64,000 bases of DNA from Thiodiazotropha sp050291245 (GCA_050291245.1 JBNKJP010000059.1:39780-103779); one strand, 5' to 3'. Positions 43,587-54,166 are shown, counted from the first letter of the stretch. Numbers and translations are program-made. The notes: generated from the sequence alone by a model not told the origin.

Positions 43587-45379
43587 TCCGCCTCCTCCTC
43601 ATCGGCGAGAAGCACCGTCTTGGCCATACGCTTGGCGAAGTAGTAGATGCGTTTCTGCTTCTCGATGATATCGACTTCGGTGGTGTAGGCGGCGATCCGG
43701 TTCGGCTCCTCGGCCACCAGCCTGCGCGCCTGGTGCAGGGCCGCGGAGTTGGCCATATCGTTTATCTCGTCCTTCATGGCAATCACCGAGCGAGCCACCT
43801 CCTCATTGATTTGGGAGACCGCCTGCACCGCACCCACCACCGATTTCTTCACCACCTTTTGAAAGCCCATCAGCACCTCACGGGTCGGCATGCTGATGGA
43901 GAAGCCGTGTTGCAGGCGCTCATAGCCCAGCGCCACCAGGTTGGTCTCGATGGTGTCACCGATATTCTCCAGATCAGAAACCGCCTCCATCAACCCCAGA
44001 AACTCCTCGGTCTGTTGATCGGTGAGACTCTGCTTGCTGATCTTGCCCAGATACTCAAGGATCTGGGCATACAGAATATCCACCACATCATCCATCTGCG
44101 CCACGGCGCGCAGGGACTCCCGGTTACCGGTGAGGATCGCGGGCATGATCCGCTCCAGCATCTCCTGCACCCGCTCACCCATGTGCAGCACCTCCAGGCG
44201 GACCCGGTCCAGGGCCAGGGAGGGGGTACTCAGCAGCTCCTCATCCAGATATTTGGCACTGACCGTCAGCTCTTCGCTATCGATCAACCGTTCCGGAACC
44301 AACCATTGCACCACCCGGGCCAGGTGGGTGGTGAAGCCGATGAAGATCAGCGTATTCGCCAGATTAAACACGGTATGGGCATTGGCGATCTGGCGCGGGG
44401 TCTCGGCACCCAGACGCTCAAGCCCGGACAGCTCCGGGTGGGTGGGTGAAAACGAGGTGACGAATTCCGCCAGATACGGAATTAAGGCGACCCAAAGCAG
44501 CACCCCGATAACATTGAAGAGCACATGTACCAGGGCCGCCCGAACCGCCTCCCGGGGTTTGCCGATGGAGGCGAGCAAGGCGGTCACACAGGTGCCGATA
44601 TTGGCGCCGAAGGCCAGGGCGATCCCCGCATTCAAGGTAATGAAGCCCTGACTGGCCATGACGATCACAATACCCGTGGTGGCGGAGGAGGATTGAATCA
44701 GCCCCGTGAAGGCCGCGGCGACCAGAATTCCGATCAGGGGGCTCTCCATATGCACCATCAGGTTGAGAAAGGGTTGGTAGGTACGCAGCGGCTGCATCGC
44801 ATCGCTCATCACACTCATACCGAAAAACACCAGCCCCAGACCCATCATCATGCCGCCGTACTGCTTGATGCGCTCGTGCTTGGAGACAAACAGCATGCTG
44901 AAGCCGAGTCCGATCATCAGCAGCGCCGCCTTGGTCACCTTGAAGGCGACGATCTGGGCGGTGATCGTGGTCCCCACATTGGCGCCCATGATCACACCGA
45001 TGGATTGAGACAGGGTCATCAAACCGGCGGTAATGAATCCCACCACCAGCACGGTGGTGACGGATGAGGATTGAATCACGGCCGTGACGAACGCCCCGGT
45101 GGCCGCGCCCATGAAACGATTGCTGGTCAGTTTGGCCAGGATACCCTTCATACGCTCCCCGGCCACCGCCTTTAGGGCGTCGGCCATCTGCTCCATGCCG
45201 AACAGAAACAGGGCCAGGCCACCGAACAGCTGCATGCCCATGACACCCCATTCGATCGACGGCTGCGCGTCGCCGGCGGCAAATACCGGCAGCGCAATAA
45301 ACGCGCAAAGGATCGCGAGCAGCAGCAGAAGCCCCTGGGTCGGCCTGCCGGCAAAGGGGGAATGGGATTCAAATGCCAT
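43571..45379 (-). CDS. Na/Pi cotransporter family protein with C-terminal PhoU-like domain
   Basis: A 602-residue membrane protein. The two inverted PNaS repeats carry QSSSVTTVLVVGFITAGL and QSSSATTGIVIVMASQGF, the sodium/phosphate motifs, and GANVGTT / GANIGTC. The last 200 residues are helical and PhoU-like (ISDLENIGDTIETNL-like: AVSDLENIGDTIETNLVAL), which probably regulates transport. An N-terminal segment (LLLLLAILCAFIALPVFAAGD) looks like a signal peptide. It is the second phosphate carrier within 5 kb. Confidence 0.9.
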   Translation of the reverse strand: MAFESHSPFAGRPTQGLLLLLAILCAFIALPVFAAGDAQPSIEWGVMGMQLFGGLALFLFGMEQMADALKAVAGERMKGILAKLTSNRFMGAATGAFVTAVIQSSSVTTVLVVGFITAGLMTLSQSIGVIMGANVGTTITAQIVAFKVTKAALLMIGLGFSMLFVSKHERIKQYGGMMMGLGLVFFGMSVMSDAMQPLRTYQPFLNLMVHMESPLIGILVAAAFTGLIQSSSATTGIVIVMASQGFITLNAGIALAFGANIGTCVTALLASIGKPREAVRAALVHVLFNVIGVLLWVALIPYLAEFVTSFSPTHPELSGLERLGAETPRQIANAHTVFNLANTLIFIGFTTHLARVVQWLVPERLIDSEELTVSAKYLDEELLSTPSLALDRVRLEVLHMGERVQEMLERIMPAILTGNRESLRAVAQMDDVVDILYAQILEYLGKISKQSLTDQQTEEFLGLMEAVSDLENIGDTIETNLVALGYERLQHGFSISMPTREVLMGFQKVVKKSVVGAVQAVSQINEEVARSVIAMKDEINDMANSAALHQARRLVAEEPNRIAAYTTEVDIIEKQKRIYYFAKRMAKTVLLADEEEADQPEA

Positions 45380-45654
45380 ACCGTTTACCCATGATTTTTT
45401 TTGGATTCATTATCCATTTGTTGTAAACGGCACCTGCCTGTGCCCTATTCGCCAGCGACGCCGTGGGTGTTACCTGGAGCCGTACAACCCTACGTATGGC
45501 GATCATTGTTGCTGCATGAAGGATTCTGACCACAACCCTACACGATGTGTGTCGTCTCTTGTCTCGGTTTATTTAACAAAATGGTAGCCTGTCTGTAACG
45601 CCTTGTCCCCTTACAATGACTTATTTCACCACGAAGCGATTCGTTCTATACCGA

Positions 45655-46917
45655 TCAGCCAATCCTTTCGATCCGAACCTTGAGCACGGAGCGTTCATCC
45701 GCTTCGATCACTCCAATTCGATAGCCCTGCTCCTCGATCCAGTCCCCCTCCCCGGGAATCTGCCCCAGGCGGTTTATCACCAGCCCGCCGATGGTGAGGG
45801 CCTCTTGAACCGGAAACTGGACGTGCAGGATATCGTTGAGTTCGGAGACCGCGACCCGGCCGCTGACCAGATGCGAGTTTTCACTCTCATGCTCAATGTA
45901 GAGACGCCGTTTGGGGTGGTATTCATCAAAGTCGTAACCCACATCGATCTCGCCCACCACCTCCTCGAACACATCCTCCATGGTGAGAATTCCCACCGCG
46001 GAGCCGAACTCGTCCACCACGATCGCCATGTGATCGTCCCGAACCTGAAGCATGGGCAACGCCTGGTCGATGGTTTGCCGGGGGGAGAGATAGAGCGCCG
46101 GAGTGATGTAGTCCAAGGCTGACTTTTTATCCAGATCCTGTTGCATCAAATCCCAGGTATCCAGGGTCAGTATGCCTTTGACATTGGTGATATTGCCCCG
46201 GTACACAGGCAGGCGGTTAAAGCCGTGCTTCATGACCAGCCGGATGGCCTCTTTCATATTGCGCATCTCATTGAAACCGACCACATCGGGCAGGGGAATC
46301 ATGGCCTCGCCCACGGTGATCTCGGCGAATCGCATGATGCGCCGAATCTTCTTGCGATCGATACTGCGGGATCCGGAACTCGATTCCGAGGCATCCAGCA
46401 ATACCCGCAGTTCCTCCCGGGTGATGAACATGTTCTGCGGGATGTTGCCTCCGCCCACGATGCGAGTCATCAGCCGCGCCACCCGGGTGAAGATGAAAAT
46501 CACCGGATAGAAGACATAGGAGAAGAAACGCAGGACATAGATCAGGCGCTGAACCAGGCTGTCCGCCTCCTGCTGAAACACACTCTTCGGCACCACCTCG
46601 CCGAAGATCAGCAGCACCGGGGTGAGAATGAGCACCGAGACTATGTCACCGACCGGACCGAACAGATCGATGCACACCAGGGTACCCAGAGTGGAGATGA
46701 TCACCGTGGCCAGGTTGGTCCCGACCAGGGTCGTGCCCAGAATCACATCCGGCGTGCGGAACAGTTTCAGCACCAGGGCCGCCCCCCGATTACCCAGTTT
46801 CGCCTGATGCCGCAGCTTCAGCTTGTCTGAATTGACCATGGCGATCTCGGAGCCGGAGAAAAAGCCCTTGAGCAGCAGAAAAACCATAATGATGAGCAGT
46901 TCAAGACCCCAGTCCAT
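45655..46917 (-). CDS. CNNM/HlyC-CorC family membrane protein (second of pair)
   Basis: A 420-residue protein: a DUF21 membrane domain (about 1-190, FFSGSEIAMVNSDKLKLRH and ATVIISTLGTLVCIDLFG), two CBS domains (about 205-330, GEAMIPLPDVVGFNEM and DHMAIVVDEFGSAVGILTMED) and a CorC_HlyC domain. Homologues move Mg2+ or Co2+ or protect against them. The true start is ATG 46917, 1 nt after the stop of the upstream relative, so both are coupled. Confidence 0.88.
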   Translation of the reverse strand: MDWGLELLIIMVFLLLKGFFSGSEIAMVNSDKLKLRHQAKLGNRGAALVLKLFRTPDVILGTTLVGTNLATVIISTLGTLVCIDLFGPVGDIVSVLILTPVLLIFGEVVPKSVFQQEADSLVQRLIYVLRFFSYVFYPVIFIFTRVARLMTRIVGGGNIPQNMFITREELRVLLDASESSSGSRSIDRKKIRRIMRFAEITVGEAMIPLPDVVGFNEMRNMKEAIRLVMKHGFNRLPVYRGNITNVKGILTLDTWDLMQQDLDKKSALDYITPALYLSPRQTIDQALPMLQVRDDHMAIVVDEFGSAVGILTMEDVFEEVVGEIDVGYDFDEYHPKRRLYIEHESENSHLVSGRVAVSELNDILHVQFPVQEALTIGGLVINRLGQIPGEGDWIEEQGYRIGVIEADERSVLKVRIERIG

Positions 46918-46918
46918 C

Positions 46919-48313
46919 TCAGTCCTCCCGCTCCGATTGCGAATCCCGTAGCGCGGTTTCAGCGTCCCCGGTCTCCGCTTCCTGGTCCGGGGCATCCACA
47001 TTCACAATCTTGCTAACCTGAATCTGGCTGATGCGCAGCCCCGTGACCTCCCGGGCGATGAATTCATACCCCTCATGGCGCACCCGGTCCCCCGGTTTTG
47101 GCAAGCAGTCGAACAGACGGAACGCCACCCCGCCGATGGTGACCATGACCGGATCTTCGATATCGAAATTGGTCAGATTGTAGAAATCGCTCAGGCGCAT
47201 GTCCCCCGGCACCACATAGCTGTTTTCATCCTCCTCGTGATAGAGCTCCTGACCCACCATGGCACCGCTGATCTCACCGAAGATGAAGGTGAGTACATCC
47301 TTCATAGTGACAATGCCCAACACCTCCCCGTATTCACCCAGCACGATCGCCGCCCGGGTGTTGTGGCTCTGGAAATAGTCGAACATCTCGTCGACCTTCT
47401 TGGTCGGTGGCACGAAGTGGGCCGGTTTTAGCAGCCGTTCCAGGGTCACCTGATCCAGCTCGCCGCCACCCTGCACCAGGCGCAGAATATCCTCGGAGTG
47501 AAGAAACCCGATCACATTGTCCCAGTGCCCATGATAGACCGGCACCCGGGGATGACGCAGACGGCGAAACTGCTCGATCAGTACCGGCACCGATTGGTCC
47601 GCGTCGAGAAAGCGGATACTCGGCCCCGGGGTCATGATGCGTGAGATATCGGTCTCCGCGGCCTCCAGGATATTATCGATCAGCACCCGCTCGGTAGCCT
47701 CGATCACCCCGCTCTCCTCGCCCTCTTCGAGCAAGGTGCGCAGCTCATCCACGTGGAGAATGTTCTCACGCCCCACCGCCTCGCCCACGATCTGAGTGGT
47801 AATACGATCCGCGACCAGCCGCACCGCTTCACGCAGCGGCGTGATGAGGATAATCCAGCGGGGCAGAATCCGCGCGGTGAGCCGGGTGGCGAACTTGATG
47901 GGAAAGCTGACCGCGATAGTCTTCGGCGTGACCTCACCGATCAATAACAGCAAAGGCACCATGATCAGAATATTGAACCAGCCCGCCTCCTCCTCACCGA
48001 AGGTCAGCAGCAGGATCGCCGCCATATTGGCGGCGGAGGCGATGTTTACCAGCTCATTCCCGCACAGAATGGAGATGATCAGACGACGGGGTTCATCCAG
48101 CATCGCATGAATATTTTCCGAATGTTTGTCATGGCTCTGGCGGAGTTTCTGCAGATCGATTCGGCTCAGGGAAAACAGCGCCGTCTCCGAACCGGAGAAA
48201 ATCGCCGAAGACCCCAGGAGCACGACCTGCAGTAACACCCGCAGCCATAGCTCCCAGTTCACCGCCCCCAATCCGAGAGACTCCGTGAGCAGGTTTAACT
48301 GATCCATCCCCAC
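46919..48313 (-). CDS. CNNM/HlyC-CorC family membrane protein (first of pair)
   Basis: A 464-residue paralogue of the next gene with the same order of domains: DUF21 (SAIFSGSETALFSLSRIDLQ, CGNELVNIASAANMAAIL), CBS pair (SRIMTPGPSIRFLDADQSV, TRAAIVLGEYGEVLGIVTMKD) and C-terminal CorC_HlyC domain (FRLFDCLPKPGDRVRHEGYEF). Two tandem members may form a heteromeric complex or have different ions as cargo; neither can be decided here. It has a 55-residue acidic tail not seen in its partner. Confidence 0.88.
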   Translation of the reverse strand: MGMDQLNLLTESLGLGAVNWELWLRVLLQVVLLGSSAIFSGSETALFSLSRIDLQKLRQSHDKHSENIHAMLDEPRRLIISILCGNELVNIASAANMAAILLLTFGEEEAGWFNILIMVPLLLLIGEVTPKTIAVSFPIKFATRLTARILPRWIILITPLREAVRLVADRITTQIVGEAVGRENILHVDELRTLLEEGEESGVIEATERVLIDNILEAAETDISRIMTPGPSIRFLDADQSVPVLIEQFRRLRHPRVPVYHGHWDNVIGFLHSEDILRLVQGGGELDQVTLERLLKPAHFVPPTKKVDEMFDYFQSHNTRAAIVLGEYGEVLGIVTMKDVLTFIFGEISGAMVGQELYHEEDENSYVVPGDMRLSDFYNLTNFDIEDPVMVTIGGVAFRLFDCLPKPGDRVRHEGYEFIAREVTGLRISQIQVSKIVNVDAPDQEAETGDAETALRDSQSERED

Positions 48314-48402
48314 AAAATCCCACAGGCTGCTAAAATTTTTTGAATATCAACTGAGTCTAGCGGACTTTTATCATATCGGTCGAGGAAACGCAGGGGAAAC
48401 AG

Positions 48403-48657
48403 ATGCCTCCTGAAAAACTCTTACAAAAACTGGTCAACCTGTTGGATATCGACAAGGATGAGAAGATCAAGTGCGATCGCATTGCCGATCTGCTGAAGAA
48501 GCTGAAAAAACGCGAGAAGGCCGCCAAAGAGAAACTGGCCAAGATCGATGACCGCACCAAATACAAGCGCCTCGCCTTGGAGATCAAGATTCTGCATACC
48601 CAGCGCAAAAAGGCACTGCAGCGTTTCAAGGAGCTAAAAAAGAAGTGTCGATCCTGA
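48403..48657 (+). CDS. Small coiled-coil protein, unrecognised
   Basis: An 84-residue, very Lys-rich protein that is almost wholly helical (LLKKLKKREKAAKEKLAKI, LALEIKILHTQRKKALQRF). No family was recognised. It reads divergently from the CNNM/CorC pair, and GCAGGGGAAAC precedes the ATG. Composition and start context make it likely real. Confidence 0.55.
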   Translation: MPPEKLLQKLVNLLDIDKDEKIKCDRIADLLKKLKKREKAAKEKLAKIDDRTKYKRLALEIKILHTQRKKALQRFKELKKKCRS

Positions 48658-48875
48658 GCACCCCTCGGATTTCAGTATATTTGTTTATTACCTAGCCTGT
48701 TCCGGCCTGGCGAATACAGTCTCGGCAATTACGTAACATATTGATAAACTTTTATTATTTACTCAAGCCTCAGGGTTCGGAACCGATTCAACCCAGGTAA
48801 ACAACCCTATCGTTAATACGCCACTTGCAGGGGTGAATGGACCCAGACGAAGACTGCGGATAAAAGGACACTAAA

Positions 48876-51800
48876 CTAGAATTCAAGTCTAATGCCGGCG
48901 TTAATCCGATTCAAAGTGATATTATCCTGATCGATTCTGCGTTCATAAAATACATAGGCGGTTTTCCCATGGGAAAAAACGGCACTTAATCCCAGTCCCA
49001 GGTTAAAATAGTTTTTATCGACGTAATCGGTTTCAACCGTAAACTGGGAACGGGTGGGATCATGTACGAATCCCGCATTGATGTCGCGTGAGTCATCCTT
49101 GAATTCATGCTCCCATTCAAAACGCAGCTGCGGTATCAGAACCCCACTGAGGGTGCTGTAGCTGTAAGTGAAGTTACCCCCCAGGACCAGTACCCTCGAT
49201 TCCAGGTCCTGATCCTCGATATGCAGCACCGATCCAAAGCCCGCCGCAGTCTGATCGCTGGCCTCTTCCGTGTAGGCATCGATTTCAACATGCGTATAGG
49301 AAAATCGGCCGTAGGGGGTCAGGGTCATCTCATTATAACGATAGTCATAACCGGCACTGAGATTGAATGAGTACTCCATGCCCTCGGTATTCCCCTCAGC
49401 GAATTGATCGGCAGCACCTACCCCATTGATACGCCGTTGGGTGTCATAACTGTTGGAACCGTATTGGACCAAGCCATCCACATAGACGTTGTTGTCCTGA
49501 TAATAGGTTGCATAGGCAGACAGACTCCAGGCATCCATCTCAAGATCACCGGTGGCATCGTTATAGTCGGAGTTGTATCGGGAGAAACCCATGGCGCCAC
49601 CGGCGACGAATTGCGGATTGAAACGATAATCGAGCCCCAGGGTGATACCCCTGGTATCGAATTCAAATCCCGTCTCCCGCTCGGTTTGGTCCTTTTCGCC
49701 GAAATCGATGCTCCCATTGATAAAGGCGCCCCATCGCCCCTGCAACGCGTCGATATCACCGGCACTGCCACCCTTTACCTTTTGCGCTTCCGGCAAGAGA
49801 CCATCGAACAGTCTTCGGTTGAAGGCGATACCCGCATAGTTGACATTCAACCCACTCAGGTTCATTCCCGTGTCACCGGCACGCAGTGCCACCAGACGTG
49901 TATTGACATTGCCCAGCTGGGTGCCCGCGGCCTCGATTGAGGCGGCGCCCTGAGTGGCAACCTCCTCAGGGGCAAGGCGTGTCAGTGTTTCAGCGGTACC
50001 CGGTTCAGACACAAGATTGTTACAGGTCATCAGCAGATCCTGCTCTGCCGCCGACAGACTCCCGGTGGTCTGTTTTTCACCCAGGGAGAGGCAAAGGTTG
50101 TCCAGAGATGATCCGACAGCCTCTTGGTTGTCGGTCAATCCCGGGGTTTGCGCAATACTGTTGATCACAAATTCCGTGGTATTGTCATTGAGCGATGCAA
50201 TCAGCTTGATGACACCGGTTTGCTGAACCGTCATGGCGGTAGTGGCACGCCCATCCGCATCGGTGATCGATTCGGTTTCACTCAGGGTTGCGGAATCCTC
50301 CGGTATGACCCGCCAGGCAATGGGTCTGTCAGCAAGAGGGCTGCCGGCCGGATCCACCAATCTCACGGTAAACGGGCCAAGCGTATCGCCCGAGCTACCC
50401 ACCAGAGTGTCACCGGAGACGATTTGCAGCTGACCCTTGTCACTGCTCAGCGTGATTCGCACCTGATCCTGATGGGTCAACTGCGTATCATCAGTGACCA
50501 AAAGGGTCAGAATGTGTGTGCCCGTTGTGAGCACCACTTCGGCGGTAACGCCGTTGGCGATTTCACGACTCCCCTCATACCAGACGTAACTGAGGATGGT
50601 GCCATCCGCATCGCTGGAGGCCGAACCATCCAGTGTCACTGTGGCTGAGCCGTCACCATCGGTATCGACCAGAGACTGATCCGTCCCCGCATTGGCAACG
50701 GGTGCAACCGCTTCCGCATCAGCGCTAATCGTGACCGTCAATTGATCTTCCGAGACCAGATCATCATCGTCAGTAACGCGCAGGGTCAGGCTGTGCACAC
50801 CCACGGCCAGGGTGACGGTCGCCGCGGCGCCGTTGGCGATTTCAGAGCCATTTTCAAGCCATAGGTAGCTGACAATGGTGCCATCGCTGTCGCTTGAACC
50901 GCTGCCATCAATGCTGATCTGTTCACTGCCATTGCTATCCGTGTCCGTAACAGAGATATCCTGGCCTGCATCGGCGTTCGGCGCATTGGGCCCGGGCAGA
51001 ATCTCGATGGTGACCTGATCTTCCCCGACGGCCCCATCATTGTCGGTAACACGAAGCGTAAGAATATGGTTGCCCACCGGGAGCGAGATGCTCGGTGAAG
51101 CGCCTGTTGCGATCTCTGAGCCGAACTCGAGCCATTGGTAACCCACAATGGCGCCATCCGAATCACGGGAACCCGTACCATCCAAGTGGACACTCTCCGA
51201 GTTGTCGTTATCGTTGTCGGTCAGCTGTTGATCAAGACCCGCATTTGCTGCCGGAGGAGCAGGCGCGGGAAGAATCGTAACCGTGATCGAATCCTCCGTG
51301 ACCATCTCATCATCATCCGTGACCCGAAGCGTGATGTTATGTGATCCCACCGCCAATGGAAGCGATGCGGTCACGCCTGTTGCAACCGGAGTATCTGAGA
51401 CATCCGTAAACCACGCATAGCTGAGGGCATTGCCCCCAACATCACTGGATCCGGAGGCATCAAGGGTTACCATCTCACTACCGTTATTGTCCCTATCGAC
51501 CAGTTGCTGATCACCCCCTGCGACGGCCTCCGGATAAGAGAGCACTCTGAGGTTGAGATTTGCCACATCCGTGAGTCCGTCACTATCAGTCACCCGTAAC
51601 GCCACGGTATGATTACCGGGTGCAGGCGTGTTGTATTCGATAATGCAGTCGGGTGCGTTGACAAACCAGGCACCATCCATGCTGAATCCGCAGCTGACAA
51701 TGTTTCCATCCTGATCCGTCGAAGCACGCCCATCGAAGCTGATCGTTGGCGTGTCATCCATGGTTGTTACGGTGGGTCCGGCAGGATTTAAAACCGCCGT

Positions 51801-52373
51801 GGGATTGATTCCCACCTGTGTGGTCGTCGAAAGACTGGTGCCAAATGAGGGACACAATGAGGGTGGCGACTGCGCGGGAAGCAACTGGCAAGAGGCATTG
51901 AAAGTTACGGTATGCTGACCGGGGGTCGGGTTGAGCCAAACGAAGGTAGGCGATTGTGTACCGCCTTCACTGAGATTTTGACAGGCAAAGCTTGACGGGT
52001 AATCCGGATCAACCGAGCACCCTGCCGCTTCAATCTGTCCCGAGTCTGCTCGGACCGTGACACCATCAACCGACATCATGATGCCCACACCGATCCGGCT
52101 GGACGGATTGACACCATCATACACATTACGAGTCGTTAGATTGAAGCTGACGGTCGTACCAGCAGCAACAGGTATCGGGTTTGTTGGGGCCTGATTAAGG
52201 CCGGATATCCGGATATCGTTGGCTTCAAGCGTATCACTCAGACAGCAGAACAATACGAGACTGAACAGCAGTTTCAACCAGATCAGATGGTTTTGAGCCT
52301 GGCACTCAATGCCGTTGCGACCTTTGCTGGAACATCCCCATGTGTCATCGAAATATGAGTTGACCGCCATCAC
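48876..52373 (-). CDS. Autotransporter with five PKD-like repeats
   Basis: A 1165-residue surface protein. There is a hydrophobic signal at about 31-48 after an unusually long N-region, then five tandem PKD-like repeats of about 90 residues from 190 to 645, each with AxAGxDQxLxDxDxDGS, a Y-W core strand and a closing LRVTDxD motif rich in Asp (probable Ca2+ sites). A Big-1-like Ig domain follows (about 648-745), then a helical stalk and an autotransporter barrel (about 880-1165) with alternating aromatic strands, ending in the outer-membrane signature LEF. The passenger would be exposed at the cell surface, in adhesion or matrix binding by analogy. It stands alone, with 200-270 bp free on both sides. 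Confidence 0.88.
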   Translation of the reverse strand: MMAVNSYFDDTWGCSSKGRNGIECQAQNHLIWLKLLFSLVLFCCLSDTLEANDIRISGLNQAPTNPIPVAAGTTVSFNLTTRNVYDGVNPSSRIGVGIMMSVDGVTVRADSGQIEAAGCSVDPDYPSSFACQNLSEGGTQSPTFVWLNPTPGQHTVTFNASCQLLPAQSPPSLCPSFGTSLSTTTQVGINPTAVLNPAGPTVTTMDDTPTISFDGRASTDQDGNIVSCGFSMDGAWFVNAPDCIIEYNTPAPGNHTVALRVTDSDGLTDVANLNLRVLSYPEAVAGGDQQLVDRDNNGSEMVTLDASGSSDVGGNALSYAWFTDVSDTPVATGVTASLPLAVGSHNITLRVTDDDEMVTEDSITVTILPAPAPPAANAGLDQQLTDNDNDNSESVHLDGTGSRDSDGAIVGYQWLEFGSEIATGASPSISLPVGNHILTLRVTDNDGAVGEDQVTIEILPGPNAPNADAGQDISVTDTDSNGSEQISIDGSGSSDSDGTIVSYLWLENGSEIANGAAATVTLAVGVHSLTLRVTDDDDLVSEDQLTVTISADAEAVAPVANAGTDQSLVDTDGDGSATVTLDGSASSDADGTILSYVWYEGSREIANGVTAEVVLTTGTHILTLLVTDDTQLTHQDQVRITLSSDKGQLQIVSGDTLVGSSGDTLGPFTVRLVDPAGSPLADRPIAWRVIPEDSATLSETESITDADGRATTAMTVQQTGVIKLIASLNDNTTEFVINSIAQTPGLTDNQEAVGSSLDNLCLSLGEKQTTGSLSAAEQDLLMTCNNLVSEPGTAETLTRLAPEEVATQGAASIEAAGTQLGNVNTRLVALRAGDTGMNLSGLNVNYAGIAFNRRLFDGLLPEAQKVKGGSAGDIDALQGRWGAFINGSIDFGEKDQTERETGFEFDTRGITLGLDYRFNPQFVAGGAMGFSRYNSDYNDATGDLEMDAWSLSAYATYYQDNNVYVDGLVQYGSNSYDTQRRINGVGAADQFAEGNTEGMEYSFNLSAGYDYRYNEMTLTPYGRFSYTHVEIDAYTEEASDQTAAGFGSVLHIEDQDLESRVLVLGGNFTYSYSTLSGVLIPQLRFEWEHEFKDDSRDINAGFVHDPTRSQFTVETDYVDKNYFNLGLGLSAVFSHGKTAYVFYERRIDQDNITLNRINAGIRLEF

Positions 52374-52647
52374 CTTACCTCCCTGTATTCAGCGATTTAT
52401 TTGTCTTGTTTATCGACTAATGTACCAATCCATCTTGAGTGTGAGACTTCATCCGCCAGGCGACGGTCAGGAAATAAACCCCTTTGCCCGTAAAATCATC
52501 GGATTTTGAAAGGAAATAATCTGTCAGATAGTACCTATTCCATTTGTGACAAATTTACGTTTTTCCAGCTCCTGACTATGAACAGTACCCCGAAACCCGG
52601 ACGCTAAGCCCACAGCAAGATACCGTGCCGAAGGACGACACTAAGCG

Positions 52648-53619
52648 CTAGACTTGACGGTACTGAGCCAGGGTTGTTTGCAGTTGCCCGACCAGGGCGG
52701 CGCGTAGTTCCTCCGGCGCCACCACCTCCACCTCCGGTCCCTGCCGCATCAGGTCCATGATCAGTTCCGAGGCGTTGGCATACGGTAGTGTCAGCTCGTA
52801 GTGGCCGTCGTCGAGCCAGCGGCCCTGCTGCCGGGGATGCCACTGCTCCTTGGACACCCAGCGGGCCCGTTCGGGCGTGAAACGCAGTACCGCGTGCTGG
52901 CTTGCCTCCCCCGAAAAGATCCCGTAGGCATCGGAATAGTGAGACTCCAGAATCTCCGGGGGCATCTCCCGTGCCGGCTCATCCAACGCCTCCACCGCGC
53001 CGATCGCATCCAGGGCAAAGGTGCGCAGGCCTTCGCGCAGATGACACCAGGCGTCGAGATACCAGTTATCCCGGTAGAGGGTCATCCGCTGGGGCGAGAC
53101 CACACGTCGGGTGACCCGATCCTCGCCCCGTGAGTGGTACTCCAGGGAAACCCGCCGGCGGGAAGCCAGGGCCGCGGCCAGCAGGGTGAAATAGGGGCCC
53201 GCCGGTCGGGCCGCGACTTGCAACAAACGGATGTGGCGCGAGAGAGGCCCGGACGCGCCCGGATGCTGACTCAGCAGGTCATCGATTCTGCGTCTGAGGG
53301 GTTGCAAATGAGTATCCAGGAGACCGGGCTGGATCCCTTCGAGCAGCTGCTGAACCATGAGCAGGGCCTGCAGTTCCGAGGCATTGAACCAGAGCCCAGG
53401 CAACTGATACATCGCCCCTTCCCGGGCATCGTAGCAGTAGCCGTTGTGTTTGCGGTCGTAGACGATCGGTGCGTTGAGATACAGGCGCATCTCCTCGATC
53501 AGCCGCTTGACCGTGGCGCGGGAGCACTCCAGTTCCTGCTCCAGACGCTTCCGGGAGACCGGATAACGCGCCGACTGGAGAATACGGTTGAGTTCGAAAA
53601 TCCGATCGAAGCGGTCCAT
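52648..53619 (-). CDS. WYL-domain transcriptional regulator
   Basis: A 323-residue YafY-like regulator. The N-terminal winged helix reads FELNRILQSARYPVSRKRLE and then CSRATVKRLIEEM; the WYL domain follows (SLEYHSRGEDRVTRRVVSPQ, LYRDNWYLDAWCHLREGLRTF) and the WCX-type C-terminus ends ...TLAQYRQV. The ligand, often a nucleic-acid or nucleotide signal, is unknown. It stands 26 bp after rsfS on the same strand, in the place where rlmH would often be found. Confidence 0.88.
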   Translation of the reverse strand: MDRFDRIFELNRILQSARYPVSRKRLEQELECSRATVKRLIEEMRLYLNAPIVYDRKHNGYCYDAREGAMYQLPGLWFNASELQALLMVQQLLEGIQPGLLDTHLQPLRRRIDDLLSQHPGASGPLSRHIRLLQVAARPAGPYFTLLAAALASRRRVSLEYHSRGEDRVTRRVVSPQRMTLYRDNWYLDAWCHLREGLRTFALDAIGAVEALDEPAREMPPEILESHYSDAYGIFSGEASQHAVLRFTPERARWVSKEQWHPRQQGRWLDDGHYELTLPYANASELIMDLMRQGPEVEVVAPEELRAALVGQLQTTLAQYRQV

Positions 53620-53645
53620 GATCCCCCCGCCGGCTCAACAGGGAC

Positions 53646-54008
53646 TCAGGATTTCATCTCCCGGGACGCCGGGGTCTCCCGGGGCTCATCCAGGGACCAG
53701 AGCCGCTCCAGGTGATAAAAATCCCGCACCTTGGGTTGCATGATATGAACCACCACCCCATTGAGATCGACCAGGGCCCACTCGCCGTCCTCCATACCTT
53801 CGGTGCCTAAAGGAGTCTCCCCCGCCTGCTTAGCCTGAAAGGCCACGGTCTGTGCAATCGACTTCACATGCCGGTCCGAGGTGCCGCTGGCAACGATCAT
53901 GATGTCGGTGATGCTGGTTTTACCCCGCACGTCCAGGATCACGATGTCCTTTGCCTTCATGTCTTCAAGTGCTTTGATGACAACGTTCTTGAGTGTATCT
54001 ATCTCCAT
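53646..54008 (-). CDS. rsfS: Ribosome silencing factor RsfS
   Basis: A 120-residue protein of the Iojap/RsfS family that binds L14 and blocks subunit joining when nutrients are low. Signature parts: KAKDIVILDVRGKTSITDIM, VASGTSDRHVKSIAQTV, EGMEDGEWALVDLNGVVVHI and the closing RDFYHLERLW. It follows nadD by 158 bp, the usual neighbour. Confidence 0.95.
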   Translation of the reverse strand: MEIDTLKNVVIKALEDMKAKDIVILDVRGKTSITDIMIVASGTSDRHVKSIAQTVAFQAKQAGETPLGTEGMEDGEWALVDLNGVVVHIMQPKVRDFYHLERLWSLDEPRETPASREMKS

Positions 54009-54166
54009 CGGGTCTCTGATCTACTTTGGTTGTGGGCAGGGGGCTCGGCGGGCGCTCGACGCACTCAGGCCCTCAGCCTCCCTGAAAAAGGGGCGATTCT
54101 ACCCGCTCCTGGGTAAAAGCATAACCCATTCCCCGTAAAACAGGGCGATTCGACACCCCGCCGCCC

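Noticed and set aside
50400..51550. CRISPR array or DNA-level satellite in the repetitive stretch
   Set aside because: The repeats are diverged coding repeats of about 90 codons (PKD-like), not short identical repeats with spacers.
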